This document shows positions 1 to 7,028 of a stretch of 64,000 bases of DNA, piece by piece; the stretch's first letter is position 1, and each line of letters starts with the position of its first letter. Below the pieces are notes generated by a model. The model was not told the DNA's origin, ran no database searches, and was given only the letters and a program-made list of their open reading frames with translations. The stretch is from Gordonia phthalatica. GTDB lineage: Bacteria > Actinomycetota > Actinomycetes > Mycobacteriales > Mycobacteriaceae. Location of the stretch: positions 806,001 through 870,000 of the forward strand of contig NZ_CP011853.1 in assembly GCF_001305675.1 (NCBI RefSeq). The letters run 5' to 3'. Made by a program: the position numbers and the translations under genes.

Positions 1-1529
1 TGCTCCACATTGGAGCGGAACGCCAGCGGTGCCGACTTCGGGTCGCGGTTGAGGAACACGGCCGTGCCGTCGACGGTCTCGATGCCCTGCCTGGACCGGA
101 GAGAGACGAGGAAATCGGGGAGCGGACCCTCGAGCGTGCTGCGCCGCGCGCCGACGAACAGTCGCCCTCGACGCCAGGTCGTCATGACGATGAACGCGGC
201 GAGCGCCATCACCATCGGCAGCCACGCGCCGTGCACGAACTTGGTGATGTTGGCGCCGAAGAACAGCAGGTCGACGGTCAGCAGGATCAGAGCGCTCGGC
301 ACCAGCGCCCACCACGGGGCGTGCCAGCGGTGCCGCGCGACGACGAAGAACAGGACCGTGGTGATGGCGATGGTGCCGGTGACCGCCATGCCGTAGGCGT
401 ACGCGAGGGCGTCGGAGCTGCGGAACGCGAAGACCAGGGTGATGACCGAGACCATCAGGAACCAGTTGAGCCACGGCACGTACACCTGCCCGTACTGGCG
501 GTCGGACGTGTGGACCAGCCGTAGGCGCGGCATGTAGCCGAGCTGCGCCGCCTGCGCCGCGACCGAGAACGCTCCCGAGATGACGGCCTGCGCGGCGATG
601 ACCGTCGCCATCGTGGTCAGCACGACGAGCGGGATCTGCGCCCAATCCGGGCTGAGAAGGAAGAACGGGGCGCTGAGGTTCGACGGGTCGTGCACCACCA
701 GCGCACCCTGCCCGAGGTAGCAGAGCGTCAGCGCCGGCGCGACGATGAACAGCCATGCGACCGAGATCGGCTGTCGACCGAAGTGGCCCATGTCGGCGTA
801 CAGGGCTTCGGCGCCGGTCACCGCCAGCACGACCGCCGCGAGCGCGAAGAACGCGATGTGGAAATGGCCCGTCACGAACGTGAACGCGTACATCGGTGAC
901 AGTGCGCGCAGAATCCCCGGCTCGGTGGTGATCCCGCGGATCCCGAGGATGCTGATCACCGCGAACCACAGCACCATCACCGGACCGAAGAACCGGCCCA
1001 CCCGGCCACTGCCGAACTTCTGCGCCAGGAACAGGACGAACACGATGGCCGCAGTCAGCGGCACCACCCACGAGTGCAGCGCCGGATCGACCACCTTCAG
1101 ACCCTCGACGGCGGAGAGGACGGAAATAGCCGGGGTGATGATGCTGTCGCCCAGGAACAGGGCGGCGCCGAGGACTCCGAGCCCGGCGAGGATGCCGAAC
1201 ACGCGTGGGTTGATCTCGGTGATCCACCGCTTCAGAAGGGTCATCAGCGCGAGGATGCCGCCCTCGCCGTCGTTGTCGGCGCGCATCGCGAGGAGGACAT
1301 AGGTGACGGTCACGATGATCATCACCGACCAGAAGATCAGAGAGACGACGCCGTACACGTTGTCGACCGTCGGGGCGATCGGGTGGGGGTCGTGCGGATC
1401 GAAGACCGTCTGGACGGTGTAGATCGGGCTGGTGCCGAGGTCGCCGAAGACCACGCCGAGGGCGCCGACGACGAGGGCCGCGCGGAGCGGGTGCGCGACC
1501 GTCGGCGTCGCACTGATGTCTGAGGACAT
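1..1529 (-). CDS. kup: KUP-family potassium uptake permease (C-terminus cut by window edge)
   Basis: Low-affinity K+:H+ symporter of the inner membrane. The first 509 codons are visible and the C-terminus lies beyond base 1. The N-terminal region carries the KUP signature GDLGTSPIYT in the first membrane segment (about residues 30-39). It is followed by a long series of hydrophobic segments typical of the 12-TM KUP core, including GDSIITPAISVLSAVEG and SGAFSVAAQAAQLG stretches. The protein starts MSSDISATP. The ATG at 1529 has no Shine-Dalgarno sequence but sits 7 nt after a TAATCT hexamer, suggesting a leaderless message. It is divergent from the tRNA cluster. Family assignment is secure; K+ selectivity is known for the family and not tested here. 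Confidence 0.95.
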   Translation of the reverse strand, partial: MSSDISATPTVAHPLRAALVVGALGVVFGDLGTSPIYTVQTVFDPHDPHPIAPTVDNVYGVVSLIFWSVMIIVTVTYVLLAMRADNDGEGGILALMTLLKRWITEINPRVFGILAGLGVLGAALFLGDSIITPAISVLSAVEGLKVVDPALHSWVVPLTAAIVFVLFLAQKFGSGRVGRFFGPVMVLWFAVISILGIRGITTEPGILRALSPMYAFTFVTGHFHIAFFALAAVVLAVTGAEALYADMGHFGRQPISVAWLFIVAPALTLCYLGQGALVVHDPSNLSAPFFLLSPDWAQIPLVVLTTMATVIAAQAVISGAFSVAAQAAQLGYMPRLRLVHTSDRQYGQVYVPWLNWFLMVSVITLVFAFRSSDALAYAYGMAVTGTIAITTVLFFVVARHRWHAPWWALVPSALILLTVDLLFFGANITKFVHGAWLPMVMALAAFIVMTTWRRGRLFVGARRSTLEGPLPDFLVSLRSRQGIETVDGTAVFLNRDPKSAPLAFRSNVE

Positions 1530-1536
1530 TCACCGG

Positions 1537-1542
1537 AGATTA
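1537..1542 (-). promoter_or_regulatory. -10 element of kup (leaderless)
   Basis: TAATCT on the minus strand, followed by 7 nt and the kup ATG. There is no Shine-Dalgarno sequence, so transcription probably begins at or next to the start codon. No good -35 is visible. Confidence 0.45.
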
Positions 1543-1633
1543 CGCCCGGATCCCGACGCCCGTCGGACGTCGCGGCCGAGCGGTGCTCCGTACCCCGGGT
1601 TAATCACCGGAAAACAAGGGGTGAGCAGCGGAT

Positions 1634-1663
1634 TTGTGTTCTTGCGCAGTGATCGCATAGAGT
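1634..1663 (+). promoter_or_regulatory. Probable promoter of the tRNA cluster
   Basis: TTGTGT (1634-1639), an 18-bp spacer and TAGAGT (1658-1663), placed 27 bp before the first tRNA. This fits a housekeeping sigma-70-type promoter driving the Glu-Asp-Phe tRNAs. Confidence 0.45.
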
Positions 1664-1690
1664 TTGTCTCGCTCCCAACGAGGAACACCG

Positions 1691-1763
1691 GCCCCCTTCG
1701 TCTAGCGGCCTAGGACGCCGCCCTTTCAAGGCGGTAGCGCGGGTTCGAATCCCGTAGGGGGTA
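1691..1763 (+). tRNA. tRNA-Glu (anticodon TTC)
   Basis: A 73-nt cloverleaf. The acceptor stem GCCCCCT pairs with AGGGGGT (terminal G-U), the anticodon loop is CTTTCAA, and the T-loop is TTCGAAT. The discriminator is A. The CCA is not encoded. Confidence 0.97.
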
Positions 1764-1808
1764 CGCACCGAAGATCTGCTAAGGTCTTCGAGGCACACAA
1801 CAGAATAT

Positions 1809-1882
1809 GGCCCTGTGGCGCAGTTGGTTAGCGCGCCGCCCTGTCACGGCGGAGGTCGCGGGTTCGAGTCCCGTCAGGGTCG
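1809..1882 (+). tRNA. tRNA-Asp (anticodon GTC)
   Basis: A 74-nt cloverleaf. The acceptor GGCCCTG pairs with CAGGGTC, the anticodon loop is CTGTCAC, and the discriminator is G. It lies 45 bp after tRNA-Glu, probably in one transcript. Confidence 0.97.
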
Positions 1883-1910
1883 CTTTGGTTTCGGTTTTAC
1901 CGATGCCTTC

Positions 1911-1984
1911 GGCCAGGTAGCTCAGTTGGTACGAGCGTCCGCCTGAAAAGCGGAAGGTCGTCGGTTCGATCCCGACTCTGGCCA
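1911..1984 (+). tRNA. tRNA-Phe (anticodon GAA)
   Basis: A 74-nt cloverleaf. The acceptor GGCCAGG pairs with TCTGGCC, the anticodon loop is CTGAAAA, and the discriminator is A. It is the third gene of the Glu-Asp-Phe cluster, an order also seen in other mycobacteria-related genomes. Confidence 0.97.
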
Positions 1985-1993
1985 CATTCTGGA

Positions 1994-2029
1994 AAGAAGC
2001 CCACCGAGAAATCGGTGGGCTTCTTTTGT
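1994..2029 (+). terminator. Rho-independent terminator of the tRNA cluster
   Basis: A perfect 14-bp stem (1994-2007 with 2012-2025) closed by a GAAA tetraloop and followed by a T-rich run TTGTTTC. It lies 10 nt after tRNA-Phe and is one of the few classical terminators in the window. Confidence 0.9.
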
Positions 2030-2143
2030 TTCTGGAGGTGGGGCGACGCGCTCGGCTCGCCCTCAACCAGCGGGAGGGGCTCCGCTCCACCGCTCAACCG
2101 ACGGCGGGACGGTCGTGAGTCGGCCGACAGCGCTTCCTCCGCG

Positions 2144-2149
2144 TAATCT
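2144..2149 (+). promoter_or_regulatory. Candidate -10 for the 22-residue-repeat protein gene
   Basis: TAATCT, 74 bp before the ATG at 2224. It is the only NANNNT hexamer with a reasonable position between the tRNA terminator and the gene. No clear -35 is seen. It would leave a 5' UTR of about 68 nt ending in a strong Shine-Dalgarno sequence. Confidence 0.3.
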
Positions 2150-2223
2150 ATGGGTTCAGTTAGTTGTTCTCGCCGCGCTGTGTAAGGGTTTTCGGTGAGG
2201 AAGTCGCAGGACGAGGAGGGGCG

Positions 2224-4986
2224 ATGGCCAACGACGGGACGCCGCAGGCGGACGAGCCAGGGCTGAACGTTGTCGACAACGTCGTCGATCGTGGATACAC
2301 AGTCGAACGACTGGTGGAGAACCCGGTCGAGACGGTGATCGATAAGCCGGTCACGTTGGAACGGATCGTCGAGCGGCTGGTGGTCAACACCGTCGACACC
2401 ATCATCGACAAGCCGGCCACCGTGTCGCGCCTGGTGGAGAAGCCGGTCGTGACCGTCGTCGACGAGATCGCCGACAAGCCGGTCAGCGTCACCCGCATCG
2501 TCGAACGACCCGTCGTCACCGTCGAAGACGAGATCGCCGACAAGCCCGTCAACCTCCACCGCCTGGTCGAGAAGCCCGTCGTCACCGTGATCGACGACAT
2601 CGTCGAGAAGCCGGTCGACGTCCCGCGCATGGTGGAGGAAGTCGCCGTCACCTTCGTCGACGACTTCGTCGAGAAGCCCGTCGAACTGCCGCGCATCGTC
2701 GAGAAGCCGGTCGTCACCGTCGTCGACAAGATCGTCGAGAAGCCTGTCGAACTCCCGCGCATGGTGGAGCACCCGGTCGTCACGGTCTCCGACAAGATCG
2801 TCGAGAAGCCTGTCGAGATCTCTCGCCTGGTGGAGAAGCCCGCGGTCACGGTGGTCGACGACATCGTCGAGAAGCCCGTCGAGATCTCCCGCGCCGTCGA
2901 GAAGCCCGTCGTGACGGTGGTCGACGAGATCGTCGAGAAGCCCGTCGAGGTGCCGCGCGTCGTCGAGAAGCCGATCGTCACCGTGCACGACGACATCGTC
3001 GACACCGAGATCGAGATCCGCCGCCTGGTGGAGAAGCCGGTCGTCACCGTCCTGGACGACATCGTCGACAAGCCGATCGAGATCCAGCGACTCATCGAGA
3101 AGCTGCTGGTGACGGTGGTCGACGAGATCGTCGAGCGGCCCACCGAAGTCTCCCGCATGGTGGAGAAACTGCTCGTCGAGATCACCGACGACGTGGTAGA
3201 GAAGCCCATCAGCATCGAGCGCATGGTGGAGAAGCCGATCGTCACCATCGTCGACAAGGTGGTGGAGATCCCCGTCGAATCGATCGTCGAGAAGGTGATC
3301 GAGAAGCCCGTCGAGAAGATCGTCGAGGTGATCCGCGAGGTCCCCGTCGAGAAGATCGTCGAGAAGGAGATCGAGGTCCCCGTCGAGAAGATCGTCTATA
3401 AGCCTGTCGAAAAGGTTGTGGAGAAGGTCGTCGAGGGCGACGAGGACTCGGCCACCGAGACGGTGGTCGAGAAGGAGATCGAGATCCCGGTCGAGAAGAT
3501 CGTCTACAAGACGGTCGAGAAGGTCGTGGAGAAGGAAGTCGAGCTCGTTCACGAGAAGGCCTCCATCAAGGAGGTCCCGGTGGAGCGCGAGGTGGTGGTC
3601 GAGCAGATCGTCGACAAGCCCATCGAACGCCCCGTCGACCATGTCATCGAGCGCGTCGTGGAAGTCCCGAACGTCGTCGAGAAGGTCATCGAGAAGGACG
3701 TCGACCGCGAGGTGGAGCGGGTCGTCGAGATCCCGAACGTCACCGAGAAACTGGTCGAGAAGAACGTCGACCACGTGGTGGAGCGGATCGTCGAGAAGCC
3801 GAACGTCGTCGAGAAGATCGTCGAGAAGCCGGTGGAGCACGTCATCGAGCGCGTGGTCGAGAAGCCCGAGCTGATCGAGGAGATCGTCGAGAAGCCGGTG
3901 GAGCACACCGTGCAGCGCACCGTCGAGGTCCCGAACGTCGTCGAGGAAGTCGTCGAGAAGTCGGTCGACCACGTGGTCGAGAAGGTCGTCGAGGTCCCGC
4001 ACGTGATCGAGCACGTGGTGGACAAGCCGGTGGACCGCGTGGTGGAGCGGGTCGTCGAGATCCCCAACGTCGTCGAAGAAGTGGTGGAGAAGTCCGTCGA
4101 CCACACCGTCACGCGCATCGTCGAGACGCCGAACATGGTCGAGGAGATCGTCGAGACCCCGATTGACCACACGGTCGAGAAGATCGTCGAGGTCCCGAAC
4201 GTGATCGAGCAGGTCATCGAGAAGCCCGTCGACCGGGTGGTGGAGCGCACCGTCGAGGTCCCGAACATCGTCGACAAGATCGTCGAGAAGCCGATCGACC
4301 GGGTGGTGGAGCGCATCATCGAGCGACCGAACGTGGTCGAGAAGGTGGTTGAGCAGCCCGTCGACCGGATCGTCGAGCGCATCGTCGAGGTCCCCAACGT
4401 GGTCGAGAAGGTGGTCGACAAGCCGGTCGAGCACATCGTCGAGAAGATCGTCGAACGCCCGGAGATCGTCGAGAAGGTGGTGGAGCAGGAAGTCCGCCGC
4501 GAGTTCGACAAGAACGTGCAGACCCCGGTCCTCATCGAGAACGTCATCGAGAAGCGCGTCGACCACGTGGTGGAGCGCATCGTCGAGAAGCCGGTGGAGC
4601 ACATCATCGAGAAGGTGATCGAGAAGCCGGTCTACGTCGAGGTGGAGAAGATCGTCGAGAAGCCGATCGAGCAGATCGTCGTCGTCGAGAAGCCGGTGAT
4701 CGTGCGGCGCGTGGTGGAGAAGGAAGTCGAGACCTACATCGACGAGGTGCCCGACGAGGTCCGCGCAGTGACGCACGACCAGCCCGCCGCGGAACCCTCC
4801 GAGGGAGCCCGCGCGCAGTTCCTGTCGTCGGAGACCGACGACAGCAAGCACTCGTGGATCAACCGGGAGACCGGAGAGCATCCGGGCGACGGCTTCGCCG
4901 GCTCGGACTCGGAGGCGACGCTCCCGCGGCCCCATGTGGATCCGTCGTACCAGGTGCGGAAGGCCCGTCACCGCAGCGAGGACTGA
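2224..4986 (+). CDS. Large 22-residue Val/Glu/Lys/Pro repeat protein (unknown function)
   Basis: 920 residues starting at ATG 2224, which has a strong Shine-Dalgarno sequence (GAGGAGG, 4 nt upstream). An upstream in-frame start at 2164 lacks one. After a 25-residue N-terminus, nearly the whole protein is tandem 22-residue repeats, each made of two related 11-mers. In the first half the type is RxVEKPVVTVVDxIVEKPVE. In the second half it is VVERVVEIPNVVEEVVEKSV. A linker near residues 400-415 (GDEDSATET) interrupts the array. The last 65-70 residues are non-repetitive, acidic and polar. There is no signal peptide, membrane segment or cysteine. The EKIV-(x)-P grammar resembles eukaryotic alveolin (EKIVEVP) and articulin repeats, which form cortical filaments. 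A bacterial filament or scaffold is inference only. The gene is isolated, with no operon partners. Confidence 0.85.
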   Translation: MANDGTPQADEPGLNVVDNVVDRGYTVERLVENPVETVIDKPVTLERIVERLVVNTVDTIIDKPATVSRLVEKPVVTVVDEIADKPVSVTRIVERPVVTVEDEIADKPVNLHRLVEKPVVTVIDDIVEKPVDVPRMVEEVAVTFVDDFVEKPVELPRIVEKPVVTVVDKIVEKPVELPRMVEHPVVTVSDKIVEKPVEISRLVEKPAVTVVDDIVEKPVEISRAVEKPVVTVVDEIVEKPVEVPRVVEKPIVTVHDDIVDTEIEIRRLVEKPVVTVLDDIVDKPIEIQRLIEKLLVTVVDEIVERPTEVSRMVEKLLVEITDDVVEKPISIERMVEKPIVTIVDKVVEIPVESIVEKVIEKPVEKIVEVIREVPVEKIVEKEIEVPVEKIVYKPVEKVVEKVVEGDEDSATETVVEKEIEIPVEKIVYKTVEKVVEKEVELVHEKASIKEVPVEREVVVEQIVDKPIERPVDHVIERVVEVPNVVEKVIEKDVDREVERVVEIPNVTEKLVEKNVDHVVERIVEKPNVVEKIVEKPVEHVIERVVEKPELIEEIVEKPVEHTVQRTVEVPNVVEEVVEKSVDHVVEKVVEVPHVIEHVVDKPVDRVVERVVEIPNVVEEVVEKSVDHTVTRIVETPNMVEEIVETPIDHTVEKIVEVPNVIEQVIEKPVDRVVERTVEVPNIVDKIVEKPIDRVVERIIERPNVVEKVVEQPVDRIVERIVEVPNVVEKVVDKPVEHIVEKIVERPEIVEKVVEQEVRREFDKNVQTPVLIENVIEKRVDHVVERIVEKPVEHIIEKVIEKPVYVEVEKIVEKPIEQIVVVEKPVIVRRVVEKEVETYIDEVPDEVRAVTHDQPAAEPSEGARAQFLSSETDDSKHSWINRETGEHPGDGFAGSDSEATLPRPHVDPSYQVRKARHRSED
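2287..4740 (+). repeat. In-frame 66-bp tandem repeat array
   Basis: Degenerate 66-bp units (22 codons) built around GTCGAGAAG. All lie in phase with the reading frame of the repeat protein. Two repeat classes occupy the 5' and 3' parts, with an irregular block at about 3260-3600. Units differ at silent and non-silent sites, so the array is old or under repeat-level selection and is not a recent duplication. Confidence 0.9.
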
Positions 4987-5077
4987 GACGTCTCAGCCGG
5001 CGGCGGGTCGCAGAGTCGACCATCGACTCTCCCGCGCCGGGCCCGACCGACAGTAGGAAGCGGCCGGCCCGCGACTC

Positions 5078-5083
5078 TAGAGT
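5078..5083 (+). promoter_or_regulatory. -10 element of the zinc-type dehydrogenase gene (leaderless)
   Basis: TAGAGT followed by exactly 6 nt and the ATG at 5090. No Shine-Dalgarno sequence is present. Confidence 0.45.
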
Positions 5084-5089
5084 GGACCC

Positions 5090-6253
5090 ATGAAAGCTGT
5101 GGTGTGTCACGAGGGTTCGCTCGACGTCCAGGAAGTCCAGATGCCGGAGCCGGGACCCGGCCATGTCCTGATCAAGGTGCTGCGCGCCGGGATCTGCGGC
5201 TCCGACCTGCATGCACGCGTGCACGGCGATGTCGCCGCCGACATCGGGCAGAAGGTCGGCTACGACAACTTCATGCGACCGTCGCAGAGCGTGGTGATGG
5301 GGCACGAGTTCGTCGGCGAGGTGGTCTCGTACGGTCCCAAGTGCCGTAAGCGCTGGAAGCCGGGGACCTCGGTGGTGGCTCTGCCGATCATCCGCCACGA
5401 CGACGAGGTGGAGATGGTGGGCCTGTCCGCGCAGGCTCCCGGCGCCTACGCCGAGTACATGGTGGTCCAGGAGGACCTCGCGATGCCGGTCCCGGAGGGG
5501 CTCCGTCCTGAACTCGCCGCCCTGACCGAGCCGCTCGCCGTCGCCCATCATGCGGTGCGACGCGGCGACGTGAGCAAGCGCGACGTCGCGGTGGTCGTGG
5601 GCTGCGGGCCGATCGGCCTCGCGGTGATCCTCATGCTCAAGGCCGTGGGCGTGAAGACGGTCGTCGCGAGCGACCTGTCGGCGCTGCGGCGCGACCTGGC
5701 CCGCGAGTGCGGCGCCGACATCGTCGTCGACCCAGCGGTCGACAGCCCGTGGGATGTGACACCCGCGCAGGACAAGTACTTCACCCGCGTCGGCGACCTG
5801 TTCTCGGTGGCCTTCGACGCCATGCACGCTCTGCAGTTCGTCCCGGGCGTCCCGTGGTGGTCGCTGATGGGCGTCGCGGACAAGTTGGCGCTGACCCCGA
5901 GCGGCCCCGTGGTCTTCGAATGCGTCGGCGTGCCCGGCATGATCGACGACCTGGTGACCGGCGCGCCGTTCCGGTCGCGCGTGGTGGTGGTCGGCGTGTG
6001 CATGGAGCCCGACACCTTCCAGCCGGCGATGGCGGGCAACAAGGAGATCGACCTGCGGTTCGTCTTCGGCTACGACCCGGCGGAGTTCCGCAACACGCTG
6101 CACATGATCGCCCGCGGCAAGGTGCGGCCCGAGCCGCTGCTGACCGGGACCGTGGGCCTGGGCGGCACGGCGGCGGCCTTCGACGCGCTGGGCTCGGCGC
6201 AGCACCACGCCAAGGTGCTCATCGACCCGCAGAGCGACGTCGTGGAGGTGTGA
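5090..6253 (+). CDS. Zinc-type alcohol dehydrogenase-like oxidoreductase (MDR superfamily)
   Basis: 387 residues. NAD(P)-dependent medium-chain dehydrogenase, probably acting on an alcohol or polyol. The catalytic zinc site is visible: Cys36 in GICGSDLH, and His72-Glu73 in GHEFVGE. The Rossmann fold has a GCGPIG motif near residue 178. The four-cysteine structural zinc lobe present in many zinc ADHs is absent, as in some threonine/sorbitol-type and threonine-dehydrogenase-like subgroups. There is a roughly 25-residue insertion between the Cys and GHE motifs. The ATG is preceded by TAGAGT at leaderless spacing. It stands alone between the repeat protein and yceI. The substrate is not predictable from sequence. 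Confidence 0.85.
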   Translation: MKAVVCHEGSLDVQEVQMPEPGPGHVLIKVLRAGICGSDLHARVHGDVAADIGQKVGYDNFMRPSQSVVMGHEFVGEVVSYGPKCRKRWKPGTSVVALPIIRHDDEVEMVGLSAQAPGAYAEYMVVQEDLAMPVPEGLRPELAALTEPLAVAHHAVRRGDVSKRDVAVVVGCGPIGLAVILMLKAVGVKTVVASDLSALRRDLARECGADIVVDPAVDSPWDVTPAQDKYFTRVGDLFSVAFDAMHALQFVPGVPWWSLMGVADKLALTPSGPVVFECVGVPGMIDDLVTGAPFRSRVVVVGVCMEPDTFQPAMAGNKEIDLRFVFGYDPAEFRNTLHMIARGKVRPEPLLTGTVGLGGTAAAFDALGSAQHHAKVLIDPQSDVVEV

Positions 6254-6402
6254 TCGGAAGGGGAGCGGTGCTGCAGGTCGTGTGAAGGTCGTCACATCGG
6301 GAAGCAAGCGGACCGCGGTCCGGTTATGCTTCATGTGTGGCGCTGAACGTGCCGACGAAAACTTCACAAGCCCTTCCGAATCACCTCTTCAAGGAGAACA
6401 GC

Positions 6403-6957
6403 ATGACTGCAGCAACCCTCGTCCCCACCGAGCTGACCGCCGGCACCTGGAACATCGATCCGGTCCACTCGACCATCGGCTTCTCGGTCCGTCACCTCAT
6501 GGTCTCGAAGGTCCGCGGCACGTTCGACACCTTCTCGGGCGCCATCGAGATCGCCGAGGACGGCACCCCCTCGGTGAAGGCCGAGATCGACGTGACCTCG
6601 ATCAACACCCGCAACGAGCAGCGTGACGGCCACATCAAGTCGGCCGACTTCTTCGACGCCGAGAAGTTCCCGACCGCCACCTTCGTCTCGACCGGCGTCG
6701 TCGCCAAGGGCGACGACTACGAGCTCACCGGCGACTTCACCCTCAAGGGCATCACCAAGCCGGTGACCCTGAAGATGGAGTTCAACGGCGTCAACCCGGG
6801 CATGGGCCACGGCCCCGTCGCCGGCTTCGAGGCCACCACCGTCATCAACCGCAAGGACTTCGGCATCGACATCGAGATGCCCCTCGAGACCGGCGGCACC
6901 GTGGTCGGCGACAAGATCTCGCTGACCTTCGAGATCGAAGCGGGTCTCGCAGCCTGA
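6403..6957 (+). CDS. YceI-family lipid-binding protein
   Basis: 184 residues. A YceI domain spans nearly the whole protein: the GTWNIDPVHSTIGFSVRHL start, the RGTFDTFSG turn and the HIKSADFFDAEKFPTATF block are hallmark positions. YceI proteins are lipocalin-like beta-barrels that bind polyisoprenoid or amphiphilic ligands. Many are periplasmic, but this one has no signal peptide and is presumably cytosolic, as in many actinobacteria. The ATG at 6403 follows a clear AAGGAG Shine-Dalgarno sequence 7 nt upstream. This rules out the longer in-frame start at 6337. It is probably monocistronic. Confidence 0.9.
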   Translation: MTAATLVPTELTAGTWNIDPVHSTIGFSVRHLMVSKVRGTFDTFSGAIEIAEDGTPSVKAEIDVTSINTRNEQRDGHIKSADFFDAEKFPTATFVSTGVVAKGDDYELTGDFTLKGITKPVTLKMEFNGVNPGMGHGPVAGFEATTVINRKDFGIDIEMPLETGGTVVGDKISLTFEIEAGLAA

Positions 6958-7013
6958 TCGCTCCTCCTCATCGCCTCCCGGTTGTTGGGTAATCTCAGTG
7001 GGATTCCAACGGC

Positions 7014-7024
7014 CGGGAGGTGAT
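7014..7024 (+). promoter_or_regulatory. Extended Shine-Dalgarno deciding the cyclase start
   Basis: GGGAGGTGATC matches almost the full complement of the 16S rRNA 3' end (AGGAGGTGATC). It makes TTG 7029, 8 nt beyond the GGAGG core, a better start than GTG 7020, which lies inside the site. Confidence 0.7.
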
Positions 7025-7028
7025 CTGT

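Noticed and set aside
1530..1620. c-di-AMP riboswitch upstream of kup (K+ transporters are common targets)
   Set aside because: Only a loose GGGGTACGGAGCACC string is present. The paired conserved blocks are missing, and a leaderless-type -10 lies at the start codon.
1691..1984. tRNA-associated integration site
   Set aside because: No direct repeat of a tRNA 3' end and no integrase nearby. The repeat-protein gene next door has host-like composition.
2287..4740. 66-bp periodicity as a CRISPR-like array
   Set aside because: Units are contiguous, degenerate, in codon phase and without unique spacers. No cas genes are near.
1897..4971. 1024-residue open frame on the minus strand, opposite the repeat protein
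   Set aside because: It arises because GTC/GAG/AAG-rich repeats have no antisense stops. It also runs through tRNA-Phe and the terminator, has no start signals, and gives a His/Asp/Leu mirror sequence.
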